From NCBI GenBank assembly GCA_946886875.1, contig CAMPJN010000283.1:1-5321 (forward strand): a DNA stretch of 5,321 nt, in the 5' to 3' direction. The translations under genes were made by a program, and so were the position numbers. Every line of letters begins with the position of its first letter. The stretch's first letter is position 1. This stretch comes from an uncultured Pseudomonas sp. (GTDB lineage Bacteria; Pseudomonadota; Gammaproteobacteria; Pseudomonadales; Pseudomonadaceae). The notes under the pieces are model-generated. The model was not told the DNA's origin. It made no database searches and saw nothing but the letters and a program-made list of their open reading frames with translations. This document shows positions 1-5,321 of this stretch, piece after piece.

Positions 1-793
1 GCCATAGCGCACTCCAATCGCTCTTGCCCTGGCGCATGGCCGCGCGAACGTCCGCGGCGGAAAATTCCAGCCCCAGCTCCTGCCCTATCCGCAGCGTCGC
101 CTCGATAAATTCCCCGGTGTCGGTCAGTGCGCGCAAGCGCTGCGCCAGACCGGCATCGTGCGCGATGCACTGGCGCAAGCGCTCGAACGCCTGCGCCGCG
201 CCGCTGGCCTGCAACGTCGGCGTCGTCGCCTGGCCCTGGGCGATAGCCTGCAGCAGCCACGCCTGCGGCAGACAATCGAGCACCAGATGAATGCGCGGCA
301 GGTTGCTGGAGTTGCTGACCCGATGCGGCCGGGAAAGATCGAGAAACCAGCACTCACCCGGCTGCATCGGCACCTGCAGGCCGTCCAGGAGAAACGCCAC
401 GCCTGGCGGACTGAGCAACGGGATATGCAGACGCAGGTCACTGCCCGGCTGCCCCAGATCGTGATCGCAATGCTCATGAATGGTCGACCCCGGCCCCAGA
501 CGCAACAGGCGCGCGCTGCGCAGGGAATTCTGAAAGTTGCCGAGCACCTCATGCCAGGCGGGCTCGCCCTGCCACCAGGCACTGCGGCGCGGCGCCCCCA
601 GCCCGGGGGCGAGCGGCAGCGGCGCATCTTCTGCGCAAATCAACGCTACCCCGCTCCAGTCGCCTTGATAATAGGCACTGTTGAAATGTCCCTGCCAGGC
701 ATCGGCCGGTATCCGCTGCAAGGCTTCGAGCAGCGGCGGTAGATTGCAATGCAGGGGCAGGCGCGAATAGACAGGTAGTGGGCTGGACTGCAT
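1..793 (-). CDS. Aspartyl/asparaginyl beta-hydroxylase-like protein with C-terminal Nif11-like domain (3' end outside window)
   Basis: My reading of the minus strand from ATG 793-791 stays open through 264 codons to the window edge; no stop is reached. Residues about 85-175 fit the Asp/Asn beta-hydroxylase family (cupin-like Fe(II)/2-oxoglutarate dioxygenases): HEHCDHDLG at 106-114 offers an H-x-D metal pair (H108, D110), RLHIPL follows at 121-126, PGECWFLD at 145-152, then PHRVSN with the distal His H157, and RIHLVLD at 167-173, where R167 would hold 2-oxoglutarate. All expected ligands are present, so it is probably active. Such enzymes hydroxylate Asp/Asn or related residues in peptides or proteins; the substrate here is unknown. 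Residues about 200-257 look like a Nif11 domain (AF..L...I..D..L..RL......EF...A...G.EFSA.DV). The start is supported by AAGGAAGG at 806-799, with the AAGGA core 8 bases before the ATG. It is the last visible gene of the operon, 42 bases after the protease-adaptor gene. No signal peptide is seen, so it is probably cytoplasmic. The hydroxylase fold is a firm call; the Nif11 call is likely. Confidence 0.88.
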   Translation of the reverse strand, partial: MQSSPLPVYSRLPLHCNLPPLLEALQRIPADAWQGHFNSAYYQGDWSGVALICAEDAPLPLAPGLGAPRRSAWWQGEPAWHEVLGNFQNSLRSARLLRLGPGSTIHEHCDHDLGQPGSDLRLHIPLLSPPGVAFLLDGLQVPMQPGECWFLDLSRPHRVSNSSNLPRIHLVLDCLPQAWLLQAIAQGQATTPTLQASGAAQAFERLRQCIAHDAGLAQRLRALTDTGEFIEATLRIGQELGLEFSAADVRAAMRQGKSDWSALW

Positions 794-835
794 GGAACCC
801 TTCCTTGCTCCGAATTTTGTGTGATAACAGCCTGC
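794..835 (-). other. Short intergenic spacer inside the operon
   Basis: Forty-two bases separate the TAA of the protease-adaptor gene from the ATG of the hydroxylase gene. The spacer is less GC-rich than the genes and holds the AAGGAAGG ribosome binding site of the hydroxylase (806-799). I see no hairpin followed by a T-run, so transcription probably reads through. Confidence 0.6.
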
Positions 836-2935
836 TTAAAAACCGCTTTCCCTCACCCCCAATGCCGCCACCCGCCGCCAGATCGCGCCCAGGATGGACT
901 CGCCCTTGCCCTGCAGCACCACCACGCCCACCTGCGGCTGCCGCGGCGCCTGCAGTTCATCCTGTGGCACCAGTCGTACGCCGTATTGCCCTTGCTCAGG
1001 CGCAGGGCGCTGCTGGGCATCGCGGCTCACCGCGATCGGACCGCCCTGATCGGAGGCCAGCGCTGGCTGATCGAGATAGGCGGAGCCGGTGACATCCACT
1101 TCGGCCAGCTGCACCGGCAAGCCGGCCAACCAGGGGTCGGCGCTGGCGATAAACACTCCCTGGGCGCCGACCTCGATACGCCATAGCGACTCTTCGGCCA
1201 GGTAGCCGCGCAAGCGCGCTTGTTGTGCAACCACCCGCAGCAGCGGCTGTTGCGGCGCCAACCAGCGACCGGCGGCCAGATCCGCCGGCAGATCGCGCAC
1301 CACCCCGTCATGGGGCGCGCGCAGTTGCAGGCGCTCACGTTGCGCGGCCAGGCCACGGTATTCGGCCACGGCTTCGGCCAGGTTCTGTTCGAGAATGCCG
1401 CTGTCGGCCACCGTCTCGCTGCGCCCGGCCTGACGTCGCAGCTGCAACTGCAAAATTTCGATCTCGCTGCGCACGATCAGCTGGCGCGAATCCAGATCGG
1501 GCGATTCCAGTTCCAGCAGCAAATCGCCACTGCGCACCGCCTGGCCGTTGCTCGCGTGCAGCTGCTTAAGCCGCGCCGCCAGTGGCGCATGCAGCGCGCT
1601 GACCCGGCTCGCCTCCAGCATCGCGGGCACTTCCACGGCGCTACGCCAGGGCACCAGCAGCACAGCCAGCAGGCCCAGCAGTGCACCACCGACCAGCAAG
1701 GCGCGGGCCGGTTGCGCCTGCGCGCGGCGCTGCCACCATTCCTTCATTTCGCGCCAGATCGGCAAGCCGACAAACCAGGCCAGCTCCACCAGCATCAGAA
1801 ACACGCCCAGTAGCTTGAAGAACATGTAGTACACCGCCACGGCGATGCCGATAAACAACGCCGCACGCCATAGCCAGGCGCCATAACCCCAGACCAGCAG
1901 CTTACGGCGCATGGCTGGCGACCAGGGCTCCGGTGCAGGCTCGCCATAACCGAACAGCGCCTCGCGCATGCGCCAGCGACACAGAGCAAAGGCGCGTGAC
2001 TGCAGGTTGTCCACCCCCCATAGATCGCTGAGCAGGAAATAGCCGTCGAAGCGCATAAAAGGGTTGAGATTGATCACCACAGTAGTGATCCAAGTGGCGC
2101 TGGCCAGCATAAAGGCGGCGGTGCGCAACGGCCCATCCGGCAATAGCGACCAGGCCAGCAGCGCGATGCAGGCCAGGAGCAACTCGGCCAACACGCCACC
2201 GGCGCCGATCAGCAACCGTGAGCGACGATCATTGACCCGCCAGGCATCGCTGACATCGGTATAGAACAGCGGGAACAGCACCATGAAGGCCAGGCCCATG
2301 CTCTGCACCCGGCAGCCGGCGCGCTTGGCCATATAGGCGTGGCCGAATTCGTGGCAGAGCTTGGCGAACGTCAGGGCTATGCCGAACGCCAGCGCCCCGC
2401 CCAGGCTGAACAGATGGGGAAAGGTGGCGATAAACCGCTGCCAGTCGCGCGCCACCAGAAACACCCCGAGGGCCAATAACAACGGCAGGCCATAACGCAG
2501 CAGGCCAGGGCCATAGCGCCTGAGCCAAGGCCAGGTGCGGTCAAGAAACGCATCCGGCCGCCACAGCGGAATGCGGAAAAACAGATATTGGTGCAACAAG
2601 CCTTTCCAGAAGCCCTGCCGCTGCAACGCCGCCTTGCTGGCAAAGCTGCCGCGCTGTTCGGCATCCTGGGCGACGATCAGGTCATGACCGCGTAGAAAGC
2701 GCAGCATCTCCTGCACATCCGCCTCACCCAGGGGTTGGCCCGGCTCGGTATTGGCCGCGCGCAACACCTGCCCGGCATCGCCCTCGGTCCAATGGCGCAA
2801 TAGACGCATGGCCGCGACACCGAGCTTGAAATAACGCCCACGCAAGGGGTCGACCAGGGTCCATTGCGGTGCGCCGTCCAGCGCCGGCGCGGCGACGGAC
2901 AGCTGCAGATCAGGGCGCAGCGCTGGCAACTGCAT
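836..2935 (-). CDS. PqqD-like / M50 site-2-type metalloprotease / HlyD-type adaptor fusion protein
   Basis: This 699-aa membrane protein joins three modules. Residues about 8-90 resemble a PqqD-like winged-helix domain (WTLVDPLRGRYFKLG at 25-39, then helices ending near LRGHDLIVA); PqqD relatives bind peptide leaders for modifying enzymes. Residues about 145-430 form a polytopic M50 region: zinc motif HEFGH at 195-199 in a hydrophobic helix, and NPFMRFDGYF at 291-300, whose D297 is the expected third zinc ligand. About six to eight hydrophobic segments are visible, the last at 410-430. Residues about 432-680 form a HlyD/membrane-fusion module: lipoyl-like halves at about 444-480 and 536-570 (LRAPHDGVV at 538-546) flanking a short coiled-coil hairpin, then a beta-barrel; this part should be periplasmic. 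Catalytic residues are intact, so an active intramembrane protease is plausible, but many such fusions have no proven proteolysis. The ATG directly follows the TAG of the upstream gene (TAGATG), with GGTGGGG as ribosome binding site, implying translational coupling. Annotation pipelines may name it simply HlyD family protein, peptidase M50 or putative peptide zinc metalloprotease. Confidence 0.9.
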   Translation of the reverse strand: MQLPALRPDLQLSVAAPALDGAPQWTLVDPLRGRYFKLGVAAMRLLRHWTEGDAGQVLRAANTEPGQPLGEADVQEMLRFLRGHDLIVAQDAEQRGSFASKAALQRQGFWKGLLHQYLFFRIPLWRPDAFLDRTWPWLRRYGPGLLRYGLPLLLALGVFLVARDWQRFIATFPHLFSLGGALAFGIALTFAKLCHEFGHAYMAKRAGCRVQSMGLAFMVLFPLFYTDVSDAWRVNDRRSRLLIGAGGVLAELLLACIALLAWSLLPDGPLRTAAFMLASATWITTVVINLNPFMRFDGYFLLSDLWGVDNLQSRAFALCRWRMREALFGYGEPAPEPWSPAMRRKLLVWGYGAWLWRAALFIGIAVAVYYMFFKLLGVFLMLVELAWFVGLPIWREMKEWWQRRAQAQPARALLVGGALLGLLAVLLVPWRSAVEVPAMLEASRVSALHAPLAARLKQLHASNGQAVRSGDLLLELESPDLDSRQLIVRSEIEILQLQLRRQAGRSETVADSGILEQNLAEAVAEYRGLAAQRERLQLRAPHDGVVRDLPADLAAGRWLAPQQPLLRVVAQQARLRGYLAEESLWRIEVGAQGVFIASADPWLAGLPVQLAEVDVTGSAYLDQPALASDQGGPIAVSRDAQQRPAPEQGQYGVRLVPQDELQAPRQPQVGVVVLQGKGESILGAIWRRVAALGVRESGF

Positions 2936-4255
2936 CTATAGCCCCACCGTCTGGCGTAGCGCAGCCAATGGCCGGCGCAACAGATAGAGCGCCAGGGGGC
3001 CGCGCTCGCCATAGAGTTTGGCGGTGCCACGCAAGCCGATGCGCGGCGGCACCTCATCGAATTCAGCGTCCAAGCGGTAGGCCATCTGGCCACCGGCAAC
3101 GGCTTGCGCTTCATAGGCCAAACGCTGCAACCGAGCGCCATGGCGATGCAAGGGATCGCTATCGAGAAACAGCGCCACCTCGCCACCCGGCTCGAAGGCC
3201 AGCACATCGGCCACTGCCAGATCGATGCGCAGCTCCGCCTGATGCGGGTCCGCCACCACCATCAAGCGTTCGCCGGTCTGCACCGGCAGGCCGGTCCAGC
3301 GCTGGGCATCGGCGAACACCGCGATGCCGTCGCGCTCGGCCTTGACCTCTGTGCGCGCCAGTAACTCGCGAGCATAGTCGCGCTCGGCGCGTTTCTGTGC
3401 CACGCGGGTCGTGAACAAATCGATACGCGCACCCGATTCGGCATCGCTGAACGCGCGCTGGGCATTGGCCCGCAGTTCGGCTTCGGCGACCTGCAAGCTG
3501 CGTTCGGCGACATCCGCCTGGGCCTTGATGCTGGTGGCATCGAAGCGCACCAGCACATCGCCCTTTTTCACGTTCTGATTGGGCTTGACCAGAAATTCGG
3601 CGATCACCCCATCCAGCGGCGCGGCCACCACCTGACCATCAAGCGGCACCACCTCGGCCGGCGCCAATACCGACTGGCGTACCGGCAGCAGCAACAGCAG
3701 CAATGCCGCCACTACAGCGATGGCGACCTTGCGCCGCGGCCAGCGCAGCCGCCAGGGTTTGCGCGGTTGCAGCGCCAGCCAGGCATGACTGTAACAATCA
3801 CCGAGCTGCTCCAGCAGAGCCTGTTCGGCGCCACTCCAGGGTTGCTCGCGGGCGATCCACAAACCGCCGTAAGGTTTCTGTTGATGATCGAGCAACGGCA
3901 ACCAGAACACCGCAGTCGCCGACAGGCTCTGCCAATCGGCCTGGGTTTGCGCGCTCAAGGCGTCGGGCGTCACCATCTGGGGCTTGTCCAGACGCTTCTG
4001 CGCCAGTAGCTGACCGGCGGCATTTTCGACAAAGGCGACGAAGGGCGCATGCGCCTCGACCACGCTGATGCCGGTCAGCGCGCGCACCCGCCCGGCGATC
4101 AACAAAGCCGCATGGCGATAGCCGAACAGCGCCTGGGCATCATTGACCAGGGCATAGGCCAGGCTATCGATATCGCCAGCCGCACGGGCCTGGCGTTCGA
4201 GGCCAAGAAACTGCGCAAAAAGCCGATCGGACGGATTTTGCTGCGCCGCGCTCAT
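2936..4255 (-). CDS. GAF-like domain / HlyD-family periplasmic adaptor, inner-membrane anchored
   Basis: This 439-aa protein has an unusual N-terminal half. Residues about 10-162 are soluble and look GAF-like: an N-terminal helix, DIDSLAYALVNDAQALFGYRHAALL, a mid strand VFWLPLLD near 116-123, KPYGGLWIAREQPW at 127-140, and a closing helix QALLEQLGDCYSHAWLAL. A basic stretch (RKPWRLRWPRRK, 165-176) precedes one membrane segment at about 177-192, so the GAF part should be cytoplasmic and the rest periplasmic. The periplasmic part is a membrane-fusion adaptor: lipoyl-like halves at about 203-240 (APLDGVIAEFLVKPNQNVKKGD) and 303-336 (AERDGIAVF, VQTGERLMVV), a coiled-coil hairpin of about 60 residues between them, and a beta-barrel from about 338 to 415. 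Adaptors of this class bridge an inner-membrane transporter and an outer-membrane channel. The start ATG overlaps the stop of the upstream adaptor as ATGA and its stop touches the next ATG. GAF-like is a structural guess from pattern; it could sense a ligand or be a protein-docking domain. Confidence 0.9.
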   Translation of the reverse strand: MSAAQQNPSDRLFAQFLGLERQARAAGDIDSLAYALVNDAQALFGYRHAALLIAGRVRALTGISVVEAHAPFVAFVENAAGQLLAQKRLDKPQMVTPDALSAQTQADWQSLSATAVFWLPLLDHQQKPYGGLWIAREQPWSGAEQALLEQLGDCYSHAWLALQPRKPWRLRWPRRKVAIAVVAALLLLLLPVRQSVLAPAEVVPLDGQVVAAPLDGVIAEFLVKPNQNVKKGDVLVRFDATSIKAQADVAERSLQVAEAELRANAQRAFSDAESGARIDLFTTRVAQKRAERDYARELLARTEVKAERDGIAVFADAQRWTGLPVQTGERLMVVADPHQAELRIDLAVADVLAFEPGGEVALFLDSDPLHRHGARLQRLAYEAQAVAGGQMAYRLDAEFDEVPPRIGLRGTAKLYGERGPLALYLLRRPLAALRQTVGL

Positions 4256-5040
4256 GGCATGCCCTCGAACTGCGCCGTGCCGCTCATCCCGGCCAGCAAA
4301 CCGCTGGCATCCGCCGGCAGCGTGGCAATCAACAGCAGGGTCTGGCTGCCCTCATCGATACGCGCGCCCAGGCGCTTGACCTCGGCCTGCAGGGGCTGGC
4401 CGGTTTCATCGGGCACGAAGGTAAAGTGCTGGCCGGGTTTGAGCCTGGCCAACCAGCGCGAAGGCACCAACAGATGGATCTCCAGGGTGCGGTTATCCAC
4501 CACCTCCAGGATCGGCGTACCGGCGGCGACACTTTCATGGGGCTGGACGCGGCGCTGCACCACCTGACCGTCAAACGGCGCGGTAACGCTGCAACGCTTG
4601 ACCTGCACGCGATATACCTGCGCCTCGGCCTCGGCTTGCGCGCGGCGGGCCTCGGCCAGATTGACCTCGAAGCGCCCGACAGAATTCAGCGCGGCCAATT
4701 GCTTCTTGTGCGCCAGCTCCTCGCGCGCCGCCCGCGCCGCCGCCTGTACCGCATTGAGCTGGGCTTGGTAAGCGCCACAGTCGAAGCGCACCAGCACCTC
4801 GTCCTTCTTGAAATGCTGGCCCTCGGCAAACGGCATCTCGGTGATCCTTCCTGCCAACTCACTGGCCAGCACCGCCTGATCACGTGCGCGCAGTACCCCC
4901 CGCGCCTGCCGCTCGGCAGCGACGGCCTGGGTATCGATATCGGGAGATAAGAGGGGGTCTTCGGCCCGTAGCGGCATGGCGCACACCAACACGACCAGCG
5001 CCAAAATCGAACGGCAATAACGCTTTGGCTCACGCCGCAT
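4252..5040 (-). CDS. HlyD/RND-type efflux periplasmic adaptor subunit, exported
   Basis: This 262-aa protein opens the operon. It begins MRREPKRYCRSILALVVLVC and has a typical Sec signal peptide with likely cleavage after LRA (residues 24-26), so the mature form is periplasmic; no lipobox is seen (the Cys at 20 is inside the hydrophobic core and is not followed by a lipoprotein-type site). A first lipoyl-like half at about 48-86 (ASELAGRITEMPFAEGQHFKKDEVLVRFD) leads into an Ala/Glu-rich helical hairpin at about 90-146, then the second half (SVTAPFDGQVVQRRV, 151-165), and a beta-barrel at about 185-258 ending LLAGMSGTAQFEG, the usual adaptor closing motif. The length is short for RND adaptors (usually 350-400 aa). 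The same frame stays open upstream to an ATG at 5199-5197, but the 5040 start has AAGGAG 6 bases upstream and gives the signal peptide, so it is preferred. It ends in ATGA overlap with the next adaptor gene. No RND pump gene is beside it. Confidence 0.9.
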   Translation of the reverse strand: MRREPKRYCRSILALVVLVCAMPLRAEDPLLSPDIDTQAVAAERQARGVLRARDQAVLASELAGRITEMPFAEGQHFKKDEVLVRFDCGAYQAQLNAVQAAARAAREELAHKKQLAALNSVGRFEVNLAEARRAQAEAEAQVYRVQVKRCSVTAPFDGQVVQRRVQPHESVAAGTPILEVVDNRTLEIHLLVPSRWLARLKPGQHFTFVPDETGQPLQAEVKRLGARIDEGSQTLLLIATLPADASGLLAGMSGTAQFEGMP

Positions 5041-5046
5041 ACAGCA

Positions 5047-5052
5047 CTCCTT
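5047..5052 (-). promoter_or_regulatory. Ribosome binding site fixing the start of the first operon gene
   Basis: A perfect AAGGAG reads 5052 to 5047 on the minus strand, 6 bases before the ATG at 5040-5038. It favours this start over the longer in-frame ATG at 5199, which lies in the promoter region and would bury the signal peptide 53 residues inside the protein. Confidence 0.85.
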
Positions 5053-5168
5053 GCATAAAGGTCGCAGCAGTCTAAGCCAGAAATCCGCAAGGGGAAAACC
5101 ACCACCGGGTATGCGGCGCGGCAGCAGCCTATAGCGCAAAACCATGGCCCACCGTCGGTCTGCTAAGC
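5053..5168. other. Leader/intergenic DNA between operon and divergent tRNA promoter
   Basis: This stretch lies upstream of the first adaptor gene. It is open on the minus strand in frame with that gene, but the translation is Arg-rich and unlike an adaptor, and no ribosome binding site marks the upstream ATGs. I find no convincing small gene, riboswitch or terminator in it. It is probably the 5' leader of the operon transcript. Confidence 0.45.
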
Positions 5169-5191
5169 TTTTGATAGTCCAAAAAATTATC
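5169..5191. promoter_or_regulatory. AT-rich tract with small inverted repeat; candidate UP element or operator
   Basis: The stretch contains TTTTG-ATAGTC-CAAAA (5169-5184), a short inverted repeat, followed by AAAAAATTAT (5181-5190). Counting from a start near 5238, the A/T tract lies at about -57 to -47 of the tRNA promoter, where an UP element bound by the RNA polymerase alpha subunit would sit. The inverted repeat could also be a regulator site for the divergent operon. Composition contrasts sharply with the GC-rich flanks. Confidence 0.35.
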
Positions 5192-5199
5192 GAAACCAA
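5171..5199 (-). promoter_or_regulatory. Possible weak sigma70-like promoter for the minus-strand operon
   Basis: On the minus strand TTGGTT (5199-5194) and TATCAA (5176-5171) are separated by 17 bases in the only AT-rich stretch upstream of the operon. Matches to consensus are only about 3 of 6 and 4 of 6. If used, it would leave a leader of about 120 bases before the first ATG. It overlaps the region just upstream of the tRNA promoter. This is a guess from position and spacing. Confidence 0.3.
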
Positions 5200-5202
5200 G
5201 GG

Positions 5203-5231
5203 TTGACAGTCCTTCCCCCTGCGCGGAAAAT
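5203..5231 (+). promoter_or_regulatory. Sigma70-type promoter of the tRNA-Met gene
   Basis: A perfect -35 hexamer TTGACA (5203-5208) is followed after 17 bases by GAAAAT (5226-5231), a fair -10. The bases after it are GC-rich (GCGCGCC), like the discriminators of stable-RNA promoters that are under stringent (ppGpp) control. Transcription would start near 5238, only a few bases before the tRNA at 5243. Confidence 0.7.
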
Positions 5232-5242
5232 GCGCGCCACTC

Positions 5243-5319
5243 GGCTACGTAGCTCAGCTGGTTAGAGCATAGCATTCATAATGCTGGGGTCCGGGGTTCA
5301 AGTCCCTGCGTAGCCACCA
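5243..5319 (+). tRNA. tRNA-Met (CAT anticodon), elongator type
   Basis: A full cloverleaf of 77 bases with encoded CCA can be folded by eye. Acceptor GGCTACG (5243-5249) pairs with CGTAGCC (5309-5315), followed by A and CCA (5316-5319). The D stem is GCTC/GAGC, the anticodon stem TAGCA/TGCTG closes the loop TTCATAA with anticodon CAT at 5277-5279, and the T arm is CGGGG-TTCAAGT-CCCTG. The acceptor stem and overall sequence match elongator tRNA-Met of gammaproteobacteria as I know it, rather than initiator tRNA (which has an unpaired first base) or the lysidine-modified tRNA-Ile2 (acceptor GGCCCCT in E. coli). Only two bases follow the CCA in the window, so the terminator or any further tRNA is not visible. 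Confidence 0.95.
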
Positions 5320-5321
5320 AA

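Noticed and set aside
158..742. Plus-strand open frame of 194 codons opposite the hydroxylase gene
   Set aside because: It is antisense to a gene with clear dioxygenase motifs, and its Arg/Gln-rich translation shows no recognisable domain; it is an expected by-product of GC-rich codon use.
794..835. Rho-independent terminator between the M50 fusion and the hydroxylase gene
   Set aside because: No stem of useful length followed by a T-run is present on the minus strand.
1220..1813. Plus-strand open frame of 197 codons opposite the adaptor part of the M50 fusion
   Set aside because: Gln/Arg/His-rich translation without domain signs, fully inside an intact minus-strand gene, no convincing ribosome binding site.
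4426..4950. Plus-strand open frame of 174 codons opposite the first adaptor gene
   Set aside because: Lies within the well supported adaptor coding sequence on the other strand and has no recognisable protein features.
5041..5199. Upstream extension of the first adaptor gene to the ATG at 5199
   Set aside because: It would place the signal peptide internally, has no ribosome binding site, and runs through the AT-rich promoter-like region; the 5040 start has a perfect AAGGAG.
5041..5199. A small precursor-peptide gene upstream of the operon, as might be expected for a modified-peptide system
   Set aside because: The only open frame is in phase with the adaptor, Arg/Leu-rich and lacks a leader-like pattern or ribosome binding site; no precursor can be supported here.
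5243..5319. tRNA-Ile2 (CAT anticodon modified to lysidine) or initiator tRNA-Met
   Set aside because: The acceptor stem GGCTACG/CGTAGCC is fully paired and matches elongator tRNA-Met; initiator tRNAs have a mismatched first pair, and Ile2 tRNAs have a different acceptor stem.

Overview
The window looks like chromosomal DNA from a gammaproteobacterium, most likely Pseudomonas or a close relative. This rests on the GC-rich coding sequence, strong AAGGAG-type ribosome binding sites, and an elongator tRNA-Met of gammaproteobacterial type behind a sigma70-like TTGACA promoter. The genus is an inference; no marker gene settles it.

Layout, right to left, because all protein genes are on the minus strand. 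At the far right (5243-5319, plus strand) is a complete tRNA-Met(CAT) with its promoter at 5203-5231. A ~200-base divergent intergenic region (5041-5242) separates it from a compact four-gene minus-strand operon. The operon order is: (1) 5040-4252, a 262-aa exported HlyD/RND-type periplasmic adaptor with a signal peptide; (2) 4255-2936, a 439-aa inner-membrane protein with a cytoplasmic GAF-like domain, one membrane anchor and a HlyD-type adaptor module; (3) 2935-836, a 699-aa fusion of a PqqD-like domain, an M50/site-2-protease-type membrane metalloprotease (HEFGH) and a third HlyD-type module; (4) 793 to beyond position 1, an Fe(II)/2-oxoglutarate-type aspartyl/asparaginyl beta-hydroxylase-like protein whose C-terminus resembles a Nif11 domain and whose end lies outside the window. 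Genes 1/2 overlap by ATGA, genes 2/3 abut as TAGATG, and genes 3/4 are 42 bases apart, so one transcript is likely.

The combination is unusual: three different adaptor modules, a membrane protease fused to a peptide-recognition-like domain, and a peptide/protein-hydroxylase-like enzyme carrying a Nif11-like tail, with no ABC, RND or MFS pump in view. PqqD-like and Nif11 domains are both known from ribosomally synthesised, modified peptides, where they bind or act as leader sequences. The working hypothesis (inference) is an envelope-spanning system that recognises, hydroxylates, perhaps cleaves, and exports a peptide or protein substrate. The substrate gene and any energising transporter are not in the window and would be expected left of position 1 or elsewhere in the genome. 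I see no CRISPR array, insertion sequence, integrase or clear terminator.
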